DNA from: Massilia aquatica
GTDB taxonomy: Bacteria > Pseudomonadota > Gammaproteobacteria > Burkholderiales > Burkholderiaceae_D
Assembly (NCBI RefSeq): GCF_011682045.1
Contig: NZ_VVIW01000001.1
Span: 124,001 to 188,000, forward strand
Reading direction: 5' to 3'
DNA: 64,000 nucleotides
Part shown: in pieces, positions 54,322 to 63,415 of the stretch
How positions within the stretch are numbered: position 1 is the stretch's first letter
How the letters are laid out: every line of letters starts with the position of its first letter
The notes under the pieces: generated by a model
Told to the model about the DNA's origin: nothing
Seen by the model: the letters and a program-made list of their open reading frames with translations, nothing else
Databases searched by the model: none
Made by a program: the position numbers and the translations under genes

Positions 54322-55407
54322 ATGGAACGTCGTTCCTTTATTAAAAAAGCGGCAGTCGGCGCTGCGGCCGGCGCAGTCGCCGCACCGGCGCTGGCACAGT
54401 CGCTGCCTACCATCAACTGGCGCCTCGCCAGCAGCTTTCCAAAATCGCTCGACACCATTTTTGGCGCGTCGGACATCCTTACCAAACGTGTCGCGCAACT
54501 GACCGGCGGCAAGTTCAACATCCGCTCGTTCGCGGCCGGCGAAATCGTGCCGGGCCTGCAAGTGCTCGACGCGGTCCAGGCCGGCACTGTGGAAATCGGC
54601 CACAGCGCGTCCTACTACTACTTCGGCAAGGATGCCACCTTCGCCTTCGACTGCGCGGTCCCGTTCGGCCTGACCTCGCGCCAGCACACCGCCTGGTACC
54701 AGGAAGGCGGCGGACGCGAACTGACGCGCAACTTCTTCAAGGGCTACGGCATCGTCAACTTCCTGGGCGGTAACTCCGGCACCCAGATGGGTGGCTGGTT
54801 CCGCAAAGAAATCAAGTCGGTGGAAGACTTGAAGGGCACCAAGATGCGCGTTGGCGGATTCGCCGGCAAGGTGCTCGAGCGCCTCGGCCTGGTGCCGCAG
54901 CAATTGGCTGGTGGCGACATTTATCCGGCGCTGGAAAAAGGCACGATCGACGCGGCCGAATGGGTCGGTCCCTACGATGACGAAAAACTGGGCTTCTACA
55001 AAGTGGCGCCGTATTACTACGCGCCGGGCTGGTGGGAGGCGGGCGCGAGCTTCTCGTTCTACGTCGGCATCAAGGAGTGGGAAAAGCTGCCCAAGGAATA
55101 CCAGGCTGCGCTGGAATGCGCCACCTACGAGGCGCACATCGGCATGCAGGCCGAGTACGACGCCAAGAACCCGGCCGCGCTGGCGCGTTTGATGAAGAAC
55201 GGCGTCAAGCTGCGCACCTTCTCGAAAGACATCATGGATGGCTGCTACAAGGCGGCGCAGGACGTGATGAACGAGGAAGCGGCCAAGAACGCCAAGTTCA
55301 AGACCATCTACGAGCCATGGAAGCGATTCCGCCAGGACCAGAACATGTGGGCCTCGGTGTCGGAAGCGGCCATGCTTGACTATATGATCAAGGCCGGGCG
55401 GAAATAA
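54322..55407 (+). CDS. TakP-like TRAP transporter substrate-binding protein, copy A
   Basis: 361 residues. Tat signal (RRSFIKKAAVG), then a DctP-family fold: WRLASSFPKSLDTIFGA, VPGLQVLDAVQAGTVEIGH, YYFGKDATFAFDCAVPFGL, and the substrate-loop GTIDAAEWVGPYDDEKLG. The 2-oxo acid/monocarboxylate branch (TakP, with YYYxGKD) fits best. The DctQ/DctM permease genes are not adjacent. A close paralogue, copy B, lies at 59008 on the minus strand. AGGAGAC precedes ATG 54322. Confidence 0.93.
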   Translation: MERRSFIKKAAVGAAAGAVAAPALAQSLPTINWRLASSFPKSLDTIFGASDILTKRVAQLTGGKFNIRSFAAGEIVPGLQVLDAVQAGTVEIGHSASYYYFGKDATFAFDCAVPFGLTSRQHTAWYQEGGGRELTRNFFKGYGIVNFLGGNSGTQMGGWFRKEIKSVEDLKGTKMRVGGFAGKVLERLGLVPQQLAGGDIYPALEKGTIDAAEWVGPYDDEKLGFYKVAPYYYAPGWWEAGASFSFYVGIKEWEKLPKEYQAALECATYEAHIGMQAEYDAKNPAALARLMKNGVKLRTFSKDIMDGCYKAAQDVMNEEAAKNAKFKTIYEPWKRFRQDQNMWASVSEAAMLDYMIKAGRK

Positions 55408-55465
55408 GCTGAAGCGTCCCGTTGTTTCCGGCAAAGCCGGTGACGGCGGGCGTACGAAAAAAATT

Positions 55466-56113
55466 ATGAAACGAATCCTCTTCCTCGCCCTCATCGCCGG
55501 CGGCGCCTTCTATGCCTACAAGACCGGGCGCCTCGGCGGCGGCGGTGACGGCGCGTTCGACAAGGACGGCAAGCCGGCCGTGATGCTGTTTACCAGCGCC
55601 GAGTGCGGTGATCCGTGCGACAAGATCCGTGCTGAGCTGAAAAAGCGCGTCGCCAGCTTCGAGGAAGTGATCCTCACCGAGCCGAACAGCAAATACCGTG
55701 TGAACGCCATGCCCACCGTCATCGCCGGCAAGCAGCGCAGCGTGGGCGACGATGTGCACAAGCTGGCCGGGATGCTGGGCGAGGTGCTGGGCAAGGAGGC
55801 GCTGACGCGGCGCGAACGCATCGTGCTGGCCAATCACTTCGACGAGCAGGACAAGCCCAAGGTGGTGCTGTATGGGACCAAATGGTGCGGCTACTGCAAG
55901 GCGCAGCGCGAACTGTTTGAAGAAAAGAATATCCCGTTCGACGATGTCGACGTCGAGGCCTCCGAAGCGGGCCTGATGGCTTACAACGCGCTCGCAGGCA
56001 GCGGTTATCCGCTCACCTACGTGGGCTACCGGCGTTTCGACGGATTGCGGGAAGACGATATCCTGGCGGCCATCAAGGAACTGAAGGACAAGCCGCAGGC
56101 CGGCCTGCGCTGA
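55466..56113 (+). CDS. Double thioredoxin-fold protein with glutaredoxin domain
   Basis: 215 residues. N-terminal membrane/signal segment (RILFLALIAGGAFYAYKTG), then two thioredoxin-like domains: the first with CGDPC (residues about 47-51), the second, glutaredoxin-like, with WCGYC in VVLYGTKWCGYCKAQRELFEE. Likely periplasmic or membrane-anchored redox protein; no obvious partner. ATG 55466 is close to the TRAP gene (58-bp gap), but lacks a strong ribosome-binding site. Confidence 0.85.
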   Translation: MKRILFLALIAGGAFYAYKTGRLGGGGDGAFDKDGKPAVMLFTSAECGDPCDKIRAELKKRVASFEEVILTEPNSKYRVNAMPTVIAGKQRSVGDDVHKLAGMLGEVLGKEALTRRERIVLANHFDEQDKPKVVLYGTKWCGYCKAQRELFEEKNIPFDDVDVEASEAGLMAYNALAGSGYPLTYVGYRRFDGLREDDILAAIKELKDKPQAGLR

Positions 56114-56135
56114 GCGCGAACGGGCCAAAGAAAGA

Positions 56136-56155
56136 GGGCGTCCCGCAGGACGCCC
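56136..56155 (-). terminator. Intrinsic terminator of ompW
   Basis: Stem GGGCGTCC (56136-56143)/GGACGCCC (56148-56155); on the minus strand it is followed by a T-rich run (CTCTTTCTTTG), just after the ompW stop at 56163. Confidence 0.75.
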
Positions 56156-56162
56156 AGGTCAA

Positions 56163-56777
56163 TCAGAAGCGGTAACCGACACCGACGGCGATCAGCACAG
56201 GATCGACTTTCACGCTGCTCACTTTGGCGCCGGCGATCATCACATCGCTGCGGATATTGATGCGCTTGACGTCCAGGTTGAGCGACCAGTTTTTATCGAT
56301 CTTGAAATCCACGCCGGCCTGGAGGGCCAGTCCCACGCTGTCGTTTTCCAGGTCGCCCGCGCCGTTCAGCAGTTTCACCTTCGAGATGCGCGTGTAGTTG
56401 ATACCGGCGCCCAGGTAAGGCTTGAACTGGCCGATCGGGTTGAAGTGGTACTGGCCCAGCAGGCTTGGCGGCAGGTGCTTGAAGGTGCCGATCTTGGCGC
56501 CGTCGAGCATCACGTCATGTTTTTGCGGGTAGGTCAGCACCAGTTCGGCCGCCAGGTTCGGCGTGAAGAAATAGCTGACATCGAGTTCCGGAATCGTCTT
56601 GTCGGACACCGAAATGCGGTCCGATGCGCCCACGCCGCCAACCGGCGAGGACTTGTCGGCCGGGCTCAGATGCGCGGCGCGTGCGCGCACCAGCCATTGT
56701 CCATCTTGCGCGTGCGCTTCAACGGCCACCAGGCCCAGCATGCTGACTGCTACTGCTGCTAACAATTTGCTCTTCAT
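56163..56777 (-). CDS. ompW: Outer membrane protein OmpW family
   Basis: 204 residues. Signal peptide (KSKLLAAVAVSMLGLVAVEAHA), then an eight-stranded barrel: WLVRARAAHLSPADK, the ISVSDKTIPELDVSYFFTP strand, GQYHFNPIGQFKPYLGAGINY and the typical terminal VGVGYRF. OmpW forms a small outer-membrane channel for hydrophobic molecules and is controlled by oxygen in enterobacteria. ATG 56777 follows AAGGAAG; an in-frame GTG at 56780 is less likely. A perfect FNR box lies upstream. Confidence 0.93.
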   Translation of the reverse strand: MKSKLLAAVAVSMLGLVAVEAHAQDGQWLVRARAAHLSPADKSSPVGGVGASDRISVSDKTIPELDVSYFFTPNLAAELVLTYPQKHDVMLDGAKIGTFKHLPPSLLGQYHFNPIGQFKPYLGAGINYTRISKVKLLNGAGDLENDSVGLALQAGVDFKIDKNWSLNLDVKRINIRSDVMIAGAKVSSVKVDPVLIAVGVGYRF

Positions 56778-56815
56778 CACAACTTCCTTCTTCGTTTGTC
56801 ATTGGGTATGACTGA

Positions 56816-56857
56816 AGTTTATTGATTGACCTCAACAAAATCGTTGATGTGAATCAA
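56816..56857 (-). promoter_or_regulatory. FNR-type box and -10 element of the ompW promoter
   Basis: TTGAT-GTGA-ATCAA at 56844-56857, a perfect FNR/ANR-type site. A -10-like TAAACT (minus strand, 56816-56821) is placed so that the box is centred near -41.5, the usual activating (class II) position. The ompW start is about 66 nt further. Confidence 0.75.
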
Positions 56858-56891
56858 AAAAATCGAAGCAATGATGAAAAGCCGTATCGCC

Positions 56892-58037
56892 TCAAGCCGG
56901 GTTGCGCAGCGCCTGCAAGATGGGTTGCAGCACCGCCGCGCCCAGGCGTGCGCTGCGTGCGCCGTCCCAGCCGCAGATCGGATCGGGATCGTTGGCGTTA
57001 TCCTTGAACGGCAGCTCCAGGGTCAGCGACAGGCAGCCGAAGGCGTGCGTGATGTGCGGCGAGCCCATGGTGAGGGTTTCGTCGGTGTAGGGCGAGTCGC
57101 CGTAGCCGTGCATGTCCTGGAAATCGGGGCTGGCGATCTTGAAGTCGTCGGAAAAGCGCTTCTGTTGCGCGGCCTGGGCCGGCGTGAAGGTCGGCAACGA
57201 TTCGCTGCCGGCCACGAACACATACGGCAAGCCTTCGTCGCCATGCACGTCGAGGAACAGGTCGCAGCCGGTTTCCAGCATCTTGTTCTTGACCACGAAT
57301 ACCTCGGGGCTGCGCTCCATGGTTGGCGTATTCCACTCGCGGTTGAGATTGGCGCCGGCCGCGTTGGTGCGCAGGTTGCCGTGCACCGAGCCGTCCGGAT
57401 TCATGTTCGGCACCACATAGAACACCGCTTCCTTGAGCAGTTGGCGGCCAAAGGCGTCGGCCGGGTCGAGCAGGGCGTCGAGCATGCCCTCGACGAACCA
57501 CTCGGCCATGGTTTCGCCCGGATGCTGGCGCGCGATCACCCACACTTTTTTCTTGCCGTCCGGGGAGCCGGCGGCCGGGTCGCCGATCACCAGCACGTTC
57601 ATGTCGCGCCCTTCCACCGTGCTGCCCAGATCGAGCATGCGCACCTGTTCCGACAGCTGCGCGCGGTCCAGCAGTTCCAGGTGGCGTTCCCACGAGTAGG
57701 GCTCGAAGTAGGCGTAGTAGACGCTGTCCATCTCGGGCGTGTGGGAAATCGTCATCACCTCGCCGTCGAAGCTGGTGGGCACGCGGAACCACTCCACGCG
57801 GTCGTAGCTGGCCATGGCCTGGTAGCCGTCCCAGCCGGCCGGATAGGCGCTTTTGCCCGCATTCAGGAAGCGGATGGTGCTGGCCTGTCCCTGCGCGCCT
57901 TGCAGGCGGAAGTAGAACCACTGACTGATGTCGGCGTGCGAGTCGCGGCGGATGTTCAGGTCGATCGAGGAGGCGCTGGTGGCGCTCACGAGTTCGATGG
58001 CGCCAGCGTCGAACTGGCTGCTGATTTTGATAGACAT
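56892..58037 (-). CDS. M14-family zinc carboxypeptidase (cytosolic carboxypeptidase-like)
   Basis: 381 residues. An N-terminal beta-sandwich domain (about 1-120), then the M14 fold: zinc motif RQHPGE (about 175-180), NMNPDGSVHGNLRTNAAGANLNREW, FLDVHGDEGLPYVF (second zinc His) and TLELPFK (catalytic Glu). This matches the CCP/Nna1 branch that removes C-terminal residues; the bacterial substrate is unknown. ATG 58037 chosen over a longer frame to 58142. Confidence 0.92.
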   Translation of the reverse strand: MSIKISSQFDAGAIELVSATSASSIDLNIRRDSHADISQWFYFRLQGAQGQASTIRFLNAGKSAYPAGWDGYQAMASYDRVEWFRVPTSFDGEVMTISHTPEMDSVYYAYFEPYSWERHLELLDRAQLSEQVRMLDLGSTVEGRDMNVLVIGDPAAGSPDGKKKVWVIARQHPGETMAEWFVEGMLDALLDPADAFGRQLLKEAVFYVVPNMNPDGSVHGNLRTNAAGANLNREWNTPTMERSPEVFVVKNKMLETGCDLFLDVHGDEGLPYVFVAGSESLPTFTPAQAAQQKRFSDDFKIASPDFQDMHGYGDSPYTDETLTMGSPHITHAFGCLSLTLELPFKDNANDPDPICGWDGARSARLGAAVLQPILQALRNPA

Positions 58038-58186
58038 GGTGTGTCCTTGGCTGGTGAATGAGAGGCGCGGCTGCTGCGCGCGCGAGGCGTCATGATACGC
58101 CTTCGGATTAAACCCGGTTAATAGGGCGAAAATCGCCCGCATTGCGCCTTACCCTGTTGTTTTGAAAACAGCGAAGGAGAACCACG

Positions 58187-58591
58187 ATGAACAAGACCTA
58201 TCACGGCAGTTGCCACTGCGGCGCGGTCAGCTATGAAGCCGATATCGACCTGAGCCGGGGCACCAGCAAGTGCAACTGCTCGATCTGCGCCAAGACGCGC
58301 AACTGGAACGCCGTCATCAAGCCCGACGCGTTTCGCCTGCTCACCGGGGAGGATCAGTTGACCACGTACCAGTTTGCGACCAGGACCGGGCATTATCTGT
58401 TTTGCAGGCAGTGCGGCGTGCACTCGTTCGGACGCGGCTATGTGGAGTTTCTCGGTGGGGCGCTGGTATCGGTCAATATGGCCGCGCTCGACGATGTGAC
58501 GCCGGAAGAGCTGCTCGCGGCGCCGGTGGCGTATCTGGACGGCTTGAACGATAACTGGGGCAATCCGCCGGCGGAGACGCGGCATTTGTAG
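58187..58591 (+). CDS. GFA family protein (glutathione-dependent formaldehyde-activating-like)
   Basis: 134 residues with zinc-binding CHCGAV (9-14), CNCSICAK and [14 protein letters not shown] proteins have a Mss4-like zinc fold; only some act on S-hydroxymethylglutathione, so the function here is open. AAGGAG precedes ATG 58187. Confidence 0.92.
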   Translation: MNKTYHGSCHCGAVSYEADIDLSRGTSKCNCSICAKTRNWNAVIKPDAFRLLTGEDQLTTYQFATRTGHYLFCRQCGVHSFGRGYVEFLGGALVSVNMAALDDVTPEELLAAPVAYLDGLNDNWGNPPAETRHL

Positions 58592-58645
58592 GAAGGGGTT
58601 CGACCGGCAAGGTCCGCGCTCCCGCGCCGGGGCCGCCGGTCCTTC

Positions 58646-58906
58646 TCAGCAATCGTAATTCATGCTGTCGCGCGGATACGCCATGGGGTTGCGGATCGCC
58701 TCCAGCGTCAGATCGAGGTCGAGCTCCGGCCAGTACACGCGCCCGGTGCTCACGCACTTGACCCGGCAGATCTGCGCAATGGTCGCGTGTTCGAACAAGG
58801 GAAACTCCACGAACGGCAAGTACAACTCTTCCTCGCCACACTGCAGCCAGAAGCCGTGCGGGCTCAGGCTCGTCACTTCGGCGCATGAAAAATAGATGCC
58901 ATTCAT
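58646..58906 (-). CDS. DUF2442 protein
   Basis: 86 residues. GFWLQCGEEELYLPFVEFPLF and RVYWPELDLDLTLEAIRNP match DUF2442-type small proteins, some of which pair with DUF4160 proteins as toxin-antitoxin-like systems; no DUF4160 gene is seen here. ATG 58906 with GGGG 9 nt upstream is better than TTG at 58912. Confidence 0.85.
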   Translation of the reverse strand: MNGIYFSCAEVTSLSPHGFWLQCGEEELYLPFVEFPLFEHATIAQICRVKCVSTGRVYWPELDLDLTLEAIRNPMAYPRDSMNYDC

Positions 58907-59007
58907 AGTCAATCCCCGTTAAGCATGTTACCCAGGCAGGGTTGCCCGCATCGAAGGTATCAAATGCGCCAGGTAATTCCTTTGACCTGGCTCAAATGAC
59001 CCTGAAT

Positions 59008-60093
59008 TTACTTCCGTCCTATCGAAATCAGATAGTTTTGCATCGTCTGCTCGGATACCGAGGCCCACATGTTCTGGTCTTGCCGGAACCGCTTCCATGG
59101 TTCGTACACTTTTTTGAACTTCGCATTCTTCGCAGCCTCCTCTTCCATGACCGCGGTCGAGATCTTGTAGGCCTCGTCCATGATGGCCTTGGAAAAGCTG
59201 TGCAGCCTGGCGCCGTTCTTGATCAGACGCGCCAGCGCCTGCGGGTTCCTGGTGTCGTAGGCGGCCTGCATCGTCACGTGGCACTCGAAGCTGGCCGTTT
59301 CCACCGCCGCCTTGTACTGCGCGGGCAGCTTTTCCCATTCCTTGATGTTGATGTAGAACGACAGCTGCGGTCCGGCTTCCCACCATCCCGGCGTGTAGTA
59401 GTGCGGCGCCACCTTGGCCAGGCCGAGTTTTTCATCGTCGTACGGGCCGACCCACTCGGCCGCGTCGATCGTGCCTTTTTCGAGCGCCGCATACACGTCG
59501 CCGGCGGGAATCTGCTGCGGCACCGCGCCCATGCGCTCCATCACGCGGCCGGCGAAACCGGCGATGCGGATCTTCATGCCCTTGACGTCGGCCAGCGACT
59601 TGATCTCCTTGCGGTACCAGCCGCCCATCTGCGTGCCGGTGTTCCCGGCCATGAAGTTGATGATGCCGTAGTCCTTGAAAAAATCGCGCATCAGTTCACG
59701 CCCGCCGCCCTGGTCGAACCACGCGGTCTGCTGGCGCGAGGTCAGGCCGAACGGCACCGCGCAATCGAAGGCGAAGGTCGGGTCCTTGCCGAAGTAGTAG
59801 TACGACGGCGTGTGGCCCATCTCCACCGTGCCCGCCTGCACCGCGTCCATCACCTGCAAGCCGGGCACGATGTCGCCGGCGGCGAACTGGCGGATCTGGA
59901 AGCGCCCGCCGGTCAGTTGCGATACGCGCTTGGTGAAGGCTTCTGCCGCGCCGAAGATGGTGTCGAGCGACTTGGGAAAGCTCGACGCCAGGCGCCATTT
60001 GACTTCAGGATTAATTTGCGCGAACGCCGGCGTGGCGATGACGCCGGCCGTCGCGCCGATGGCGCTTTTGGTAAGGAAGGAACGACGTTGCAT
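59008..60093 (-). CDS. TakP-like TRAP transporter substrate-binding protein, copy B
   Basis: 361 residues, same length as copy A and about two thirds to three quarters identical by eye (WRLASSFPKSLDTIFGA, YYFGKDPTFAFDCAVPFGL and EWVGPYDDEKLG are shared). The N-terminus has a signal sequence with a dibasic start (QRRSFLTKSA), so a Tat signal is possible. No permease genes nearby. It may serve a different 2-oxo acid or organic acid, using a shared membrane component. Confidence 0.93.
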   Translation of the reverse strand: MQRRSFLTKSAIGATAGVIATPAFAQINPEVKWRLASSFPKSLDTIFGAAEAFTKRVSQLTGGRFQIRQFAAGDIVPGLQVMDAVQAGTVEMGHTPSYYYFGKDPTFAFDCAVPFGLTSRQQTAWFDQGGGRELMRDFFKDYGIINFMAGNTGTQMGGWYRKEIKSLADVKGMKIRIAGFAGRVMERMGAVPQQIPAGDVYAALEKGTIDAAEWVGPYDDEKLGLAKVAPHYYTPGWWEAGPQLSFYINIKEWEKLPAQYKAAVETASFECHVTMQAAYDTRNPQALARLIKNGARLHSFSKAIMDEAYKISTAVMEEEAAKNAKFKKVYEPWKRFRQDQNMWASVSEQTMQNYLISIGRK

Positions 60094-60185
60094 GACAGTC
60101 TCCGAGTTTTTTTAAACTATCTGAGGGACGTGCGACCCATTGTAGCCGCTTGTTCGCGCCAAAGTTTCATGTAATTGTAGCGTCG

Positions 60186-61148
60186 CTAACGCACCAGGGG
60201 TTTTACATTTCGCTGCGCCTCGCCGGCCAGCCCGCCGAAGCGCTGGAAGAAGCCGGCGTCAAGCTGCGGCGCACTGTCGTCCTCGCGCCGCATGGTCGCC
60301 ATGATGTGCGTTTCGGCGAGTGCGTATGTACGCGCATAGACCGCGCGCGCCAGTTCGTACGCGCTGCTGCCGGGCCAGGGATCGGGCAGCAGTTCGATCG
60401 GCAGCATCGGGTCGTGCAGCTGCACGCGGCGGTAGGCGTGGACCAGCAGGGTGCGGATCACGAAGGCTTGCTCGGGTGCCAGCGCGGCATCGCTTGTCAA
60501 CAGGTCCAGCAGCGGCGCAAAGCGTGCGATGAAGTGGCGGTAGCCTTCGACCACGCCCGACAAATCCCAGCCATCGTGCACCAGGTCCTGCAGCGGGCGG
60601 CTAGACACGCCCGGCAGCGCGCTGGCGCGGCACACGAACAGCTTGTCCTTCACGCCCACGCGCGCCAGCAGTTCTTCGAGCACGCCGGCGTCGCTGGCCG
60701 GATGCCCGAACATGCCCGGCGCGATCATGGCGTAACCCTCCCACAGCATCTCCTTGCGCAGCAGCGCGCGTTCGGGCGCGTCGATGTTGCCGGCGCCGGA
60801 GAGCACCAGGGTCCAGTTGCCGTCCCAGTGCGCCGCCAGCGGCGCGTAAATGCGGCGGTTGGCGCGTTCGAAGCGGGGCAGGGCCTGCGGCAGGATCGCA
60901 TACGAACTGCGGCGCCCGTCGCGGTTGGCCACCAGCCAGCCTTCCTGCGCCAGCCGGAACACGCTGGTGCGCAGCAGGCGGTCGTTGACGCCGAAGGGCG
61001 CCAGCAACTCGATCAGGCTGCCCAGCCAGATGGTGCCGCCGTGCGGGGCGATGGCGTCGCCGAAGATGGTCATCACTAGCGACTTGGAACGGGGCGGATC
61101 GCTCGCGAGAAAATCGGCGATCCATGCTGTGCTGGTAAGTTGTTTCAT
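60186..61148 (-). CDS. paaX: Phenylacetic acid degradation regulator PaaX
   Basis: 320 residues. PaaX family: an N-terminal winged-helix region ([32 protein letters not shown] then [29 protein letters not shown]) and a C-terminal ligand domain ([22 protein letters not shown]). It represses paa genes until phenylacetyl-CoA binds. Divergent from paaA, with a 200-bp shared regulatory gap. ATG 61148 chosen over a longer frame to 61187. Confidence 0.94.
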   Translation of the reverse strand: MKQLTSTAWIADFLASDPPRSKSLVMTIFGDAIAPHGGTIWLGSLIELLAPFGVNDRLLRTSVFRLAQEGWLVANRDGRRSSYAILPQALPRFERANRRIYAPLAAHWDGNWTLVLSGAGNIDAPERALLRKEMLWEGYAMIAPGMFGHPASDAGVLEELLARVGVKDKLFVCRASALPGVSSRPLQDLVHDGWDLSGVVEGYRHFIARFAPLLDLLTSDAALAPEQAFVIRTLLVHAYRRVQLHDPMLPIELLPDPWPGSSAYELARAVYARTYALAETHIMATMRREDDSAPQLDAGFFQRFGGLAGEAQRNVKPLVR

Positions 61149-61267
61149 GGATGCATGGTCTGGCGCGGTGGGGTGATTGTCAAGCAAAGCAGCCGTTTAC
61201 TTTAGCGCGTGTTGGGCGCAGCATGGTTTTTTGCCATCGGTTTAATTGGAATCGGATACAGGTATAC

Positions 61268-61316
61268 AATACGACTCAATTAAACTGTGTACATCTGATT
61301 TTACGTATCGTATTAT
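61268..61316. promoter_or_regulatory. Divergent paaX-paaA regulatory region
   Basis: AATACGA (61268-61274) and its complement TCGTATT (61308-61314) form an inverted repeat with 33-nt spacing. A candidate paaA promoter overlaps it: -35 TGTACA (61288-61293), 17-bp spacer, -10 TATTAT (61311-61316). PaaX is the likely ligand. I could not match the E. coli PaaX consensus exactly. Confidence 0.5.
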
Positions 61317-61348
61317 CGGTTGATCGCCTTTGCAATGGGAGAAGCACC

Positions 61349-62335
61349 ATGTACGCACAACTCGTAGAAACCGGCCTCAAGAAAGTCCAGAGCGCCGAGG
61401 ACATGGATGAGCAGGAGCGCGAGTTCCAGGCGCGCATCGATGCCGGCGTCAAGATCGAAGCCAAGGACTGGATGCCCGAGGCTTACCGCAAGACCCTGAT
61501 CCGCCAGATTTCCCAGCATGCGCACTCCGAAATCGTCGGCCAGCTGCCCGAGGGCAACTGGGTCACGCGCGCCCCCACGCTCAAGCGCAAGTCGATCCTG
61601 CTGGCCAAGATCCAGGACGAGGCCGGGCACGGACTGTATTTATATAGTGCCGCCGAAACGCTGGGCGTCTCGCGCGACGAACTGCTCGCCGCTCTCCACT
61701 CGGGCAAGGCCAAGTATTCGAGCATTTTCAATTACCCGACCCTGTCGTGGGCCGACATGGGCGCGATCGGCTGGCTGGTCGATGGCTCGGCCATCATCAA
61801 CCAGATCCCGCTGTGCCGCTGCTCGTACGGACCGTACGCGCGCGCCATGATCCGCGTCTGCAAGGAAGAATCGTTCCACGCGCGCCAGGGCTACGACATC
61901 ATGCTGAGCCTCGCCCAGGGCACGCCCGAGCAAAAGGCGATGGCGCAGGATGCGCTCAACCGCTGGTGGTGGCCGTCGCTGATGATGTTCGGCCCGTCGG
62001 ACGCCGAATCGGTCAACAGCGCGCAGTCGGCGCAGTGGCGCATCAAGCTGTTCTCGAACGACGAACTGCGCCAGCGCATGGTCGACCAGACCGTGCCCCA
62101 GGCCGAGTACCTTGGCCTGACCGTGCCCGATCCCGACCTCAAGTTCAACGCCGAGACGGGCCACTACGAATTCGGCGAGATCGACTGGAGCGAGTTCCAG
62201 AACGTCTTGAAGGGCAACGGCCCGTGCAACCGCGAGCGCCTGCGCACCCGCGTGAAGGCCTATGAAGATGGCGCCTGGTTCCGCGATGCGCTGGTCGCCT
62301 ACGCTGACAAGAAATCCGCGCGCGCCGCCGCGTAA
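61349..62335 (+). CDS. paaA: Phenylacetyl-CoA epoxidase oxygenase subunit PaaA
   Basis: 328 residues, catalytic diiron subunit of the ring 1,2-phenylacetyl-CoA epoxidase. Diiron motifs [13 protein letters not shown] and [14 protein letters not shown] are intact. It forms the PaaABCE complex with PaaC as structural partner and PaaE as reductase. ATG 61349 follows GGGAGAAG. First gene of the operon in front of the divergent paaX. Confidence 0.98.
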   Translation: MYAQLVETGLKKVQSAEDMDEQEREFQARIDAGVKIEAKDWMPEAYRKTLIRQISQHAHSEIVGQLPEGNWVTRAPTLKRKSILLAKIQDEAGHGLYLYSAAETLGVSRDELLAALHSGKAKYSSIFNYPTLSWADMGAIGWLVDGSAIINQIPLCRCSYGPYARAMIRVCKEESFHARQGYDIMLSLAQGTPEQKAMAQDALNRWWWPSLMMFGPSDAESVNSAQSAQWRIKLFSNDELRQRMVDQTVPQAEYLGLTVPDPDLKFNAETGHYEFGEIDWSEFQNVLKGNGPCNRERLRTRVKAYEDGAWFRDALVAYADKKSARAAA

Positions 62336-62369
62336 TCGAAGCACTGGAAGCACTTTCACGGAGAACAAC

Positions 62370-62654
62370 ATGAGTAAAGAATGGCCCCTGTGGGAAGTCT
62401 TCATCCGCAGCCAGCACGGCCTGGCGCACAAGCACGTGGGCAGCCTGCACGCGTCCGACGCCGAAATGGCGGTCAATAACGCGCGCGACGTCTACACGCG
62501 CCGCAACGAAGGCGTGTCGATCTGGGTCGTGCGCGCCGCCGACATCGTCGCCAGCAGCCCGGGCGACAAGTCGGCCCTGTTCGAGCCGTCCAACAGCAAA
62601 GTCTATCGCCACCCGACCTTCTTCCCGATGCCGGAAGAAGTCAAGAACCTGTGA
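62370..62654 (+). CDS. paaB: Phenylacetyl-CoA epoxidase subunit PaaB
   Basis: 94 residues, WPLWEVFIRSQHGLAHKHVGSLHASDAEMA is diagnostic. Small bridging subunit of the epoxidase. Its stop overlaps the GTG start of paaC (GTGA at 62651-62654). The TTT-rich leader CACGGAG sits about 10 nt before its ATG. Confidence 0.98.
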   Translation: MSKEWPLWEVFIRSQHGLAHKHVGSLHASDAEMAVNNARDVYTRRNEGVSIWVVRAADIVASSPGDKSALFEPSNSKVYRHPTFFPMPEEVKNL

Positions 62655-63415
62655 GCGCGCCAGTGGATCAAAAAATCGACTACCTGCTGCGCCAGGGCGA
62701 CAACGCCCTGATCCTGTCGCAGCAGCTCTCCAAACTGTGCGGCAAAGGCCCGGCGCTCGAAGAAGACATGGCGCTGACCAACGTCGCCCTCGACCTGCTC
62801 GGCCAGACCCGCATGTGGCTGACCTACGCCGGTGAACTGGAAGGGCGCGGCCGCACCGAAGACCAGCTGGCCTTCCTGCGCGACGCCCACGACCTGCGCT
62901 GCTGCCTGATCGTCGAACAGCCCAATGGCAACTACGCCGACACGATGGTGCGCCAGTTCTACTTCGACACCTGGCACTACTTCCTGATGCTTGGCCTGAC
63001 CAAGTCGAGCGACCCACGCATCGCGCAGATCGCCGAAAAGTCGATCAAGGAAATCACCTATCACCTGCGCCGCAGCGGTGACCTGATCGTGCGCATGGGC
63101 GACGGCACGCCCGAGAGCCACGCCAGGACCCAGGCAGCGGTGAACGAACTGTGGATGTACAGCGGCGAGATGTTCCTCTATGACGCCGTCGACAACGCCA
63201 TGGTGGAGCAGGGTGTGGCGCCCGCCAGCGAGGGCTTGCGCGCCGCCTTCGTCGAACACGTGGCCGAGATTTTTGCCGAAGCCACGCTGGCGATGCCCGA
63301 TCCTTCCGTGTGGATGCAGCGCGGCGGTAAAACGGGCCGCCACAGCGAGCACCTGGGTTTCATTTTGGCCGAGATGCAGTTCCTGCAGCGCTCCTACCCC
63401 GGGGCCGAGTGGTAA
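62651..63415 (+). CDS. paaC: Phenylacetyl-CoA epoxidase subunit PaaC
   Basis: 254 residues; structural partner of PaaA, with the same ferritin-like fold but degenerate metal site. LGQTRMWLTYAGELEGRGRTEDQLAF and WHYFLMLGLTKSSDPRIAQIAEKSIKE are typical. GTG at 62651 overlaps paaB. Stop TAA shares a base with the paaD start (TAATG). Confidence 0.97.
   Translation: MSAPVDQKIDYLLRQGDNALILSQQLSKLCGKGPALEEDMALTNVALDLLGQTRMWLTYAGELEGRGRTEDQLAFLRDAHDLRCCLIVEQPNGNYADTMVRQFYFDTWHYFLMLGLTKSSDPRIAQIAEKSIKEITYHLRRSGDLIVRMGDGTPESHARTQAAVNELWMYSGEMFLYDAVDNAMVEQGVAPASEGLRAAFVEHVAEIFAEATLAMPDPSVWMQRGGKTGRHSEHLGFILAEMQFLQRSYPGAEW

Noticed and set aside
58646-58906. DUF2442 as half of a toxin-antitoxin pair
   Set aside because: No DUF4160 partner is present on either side.
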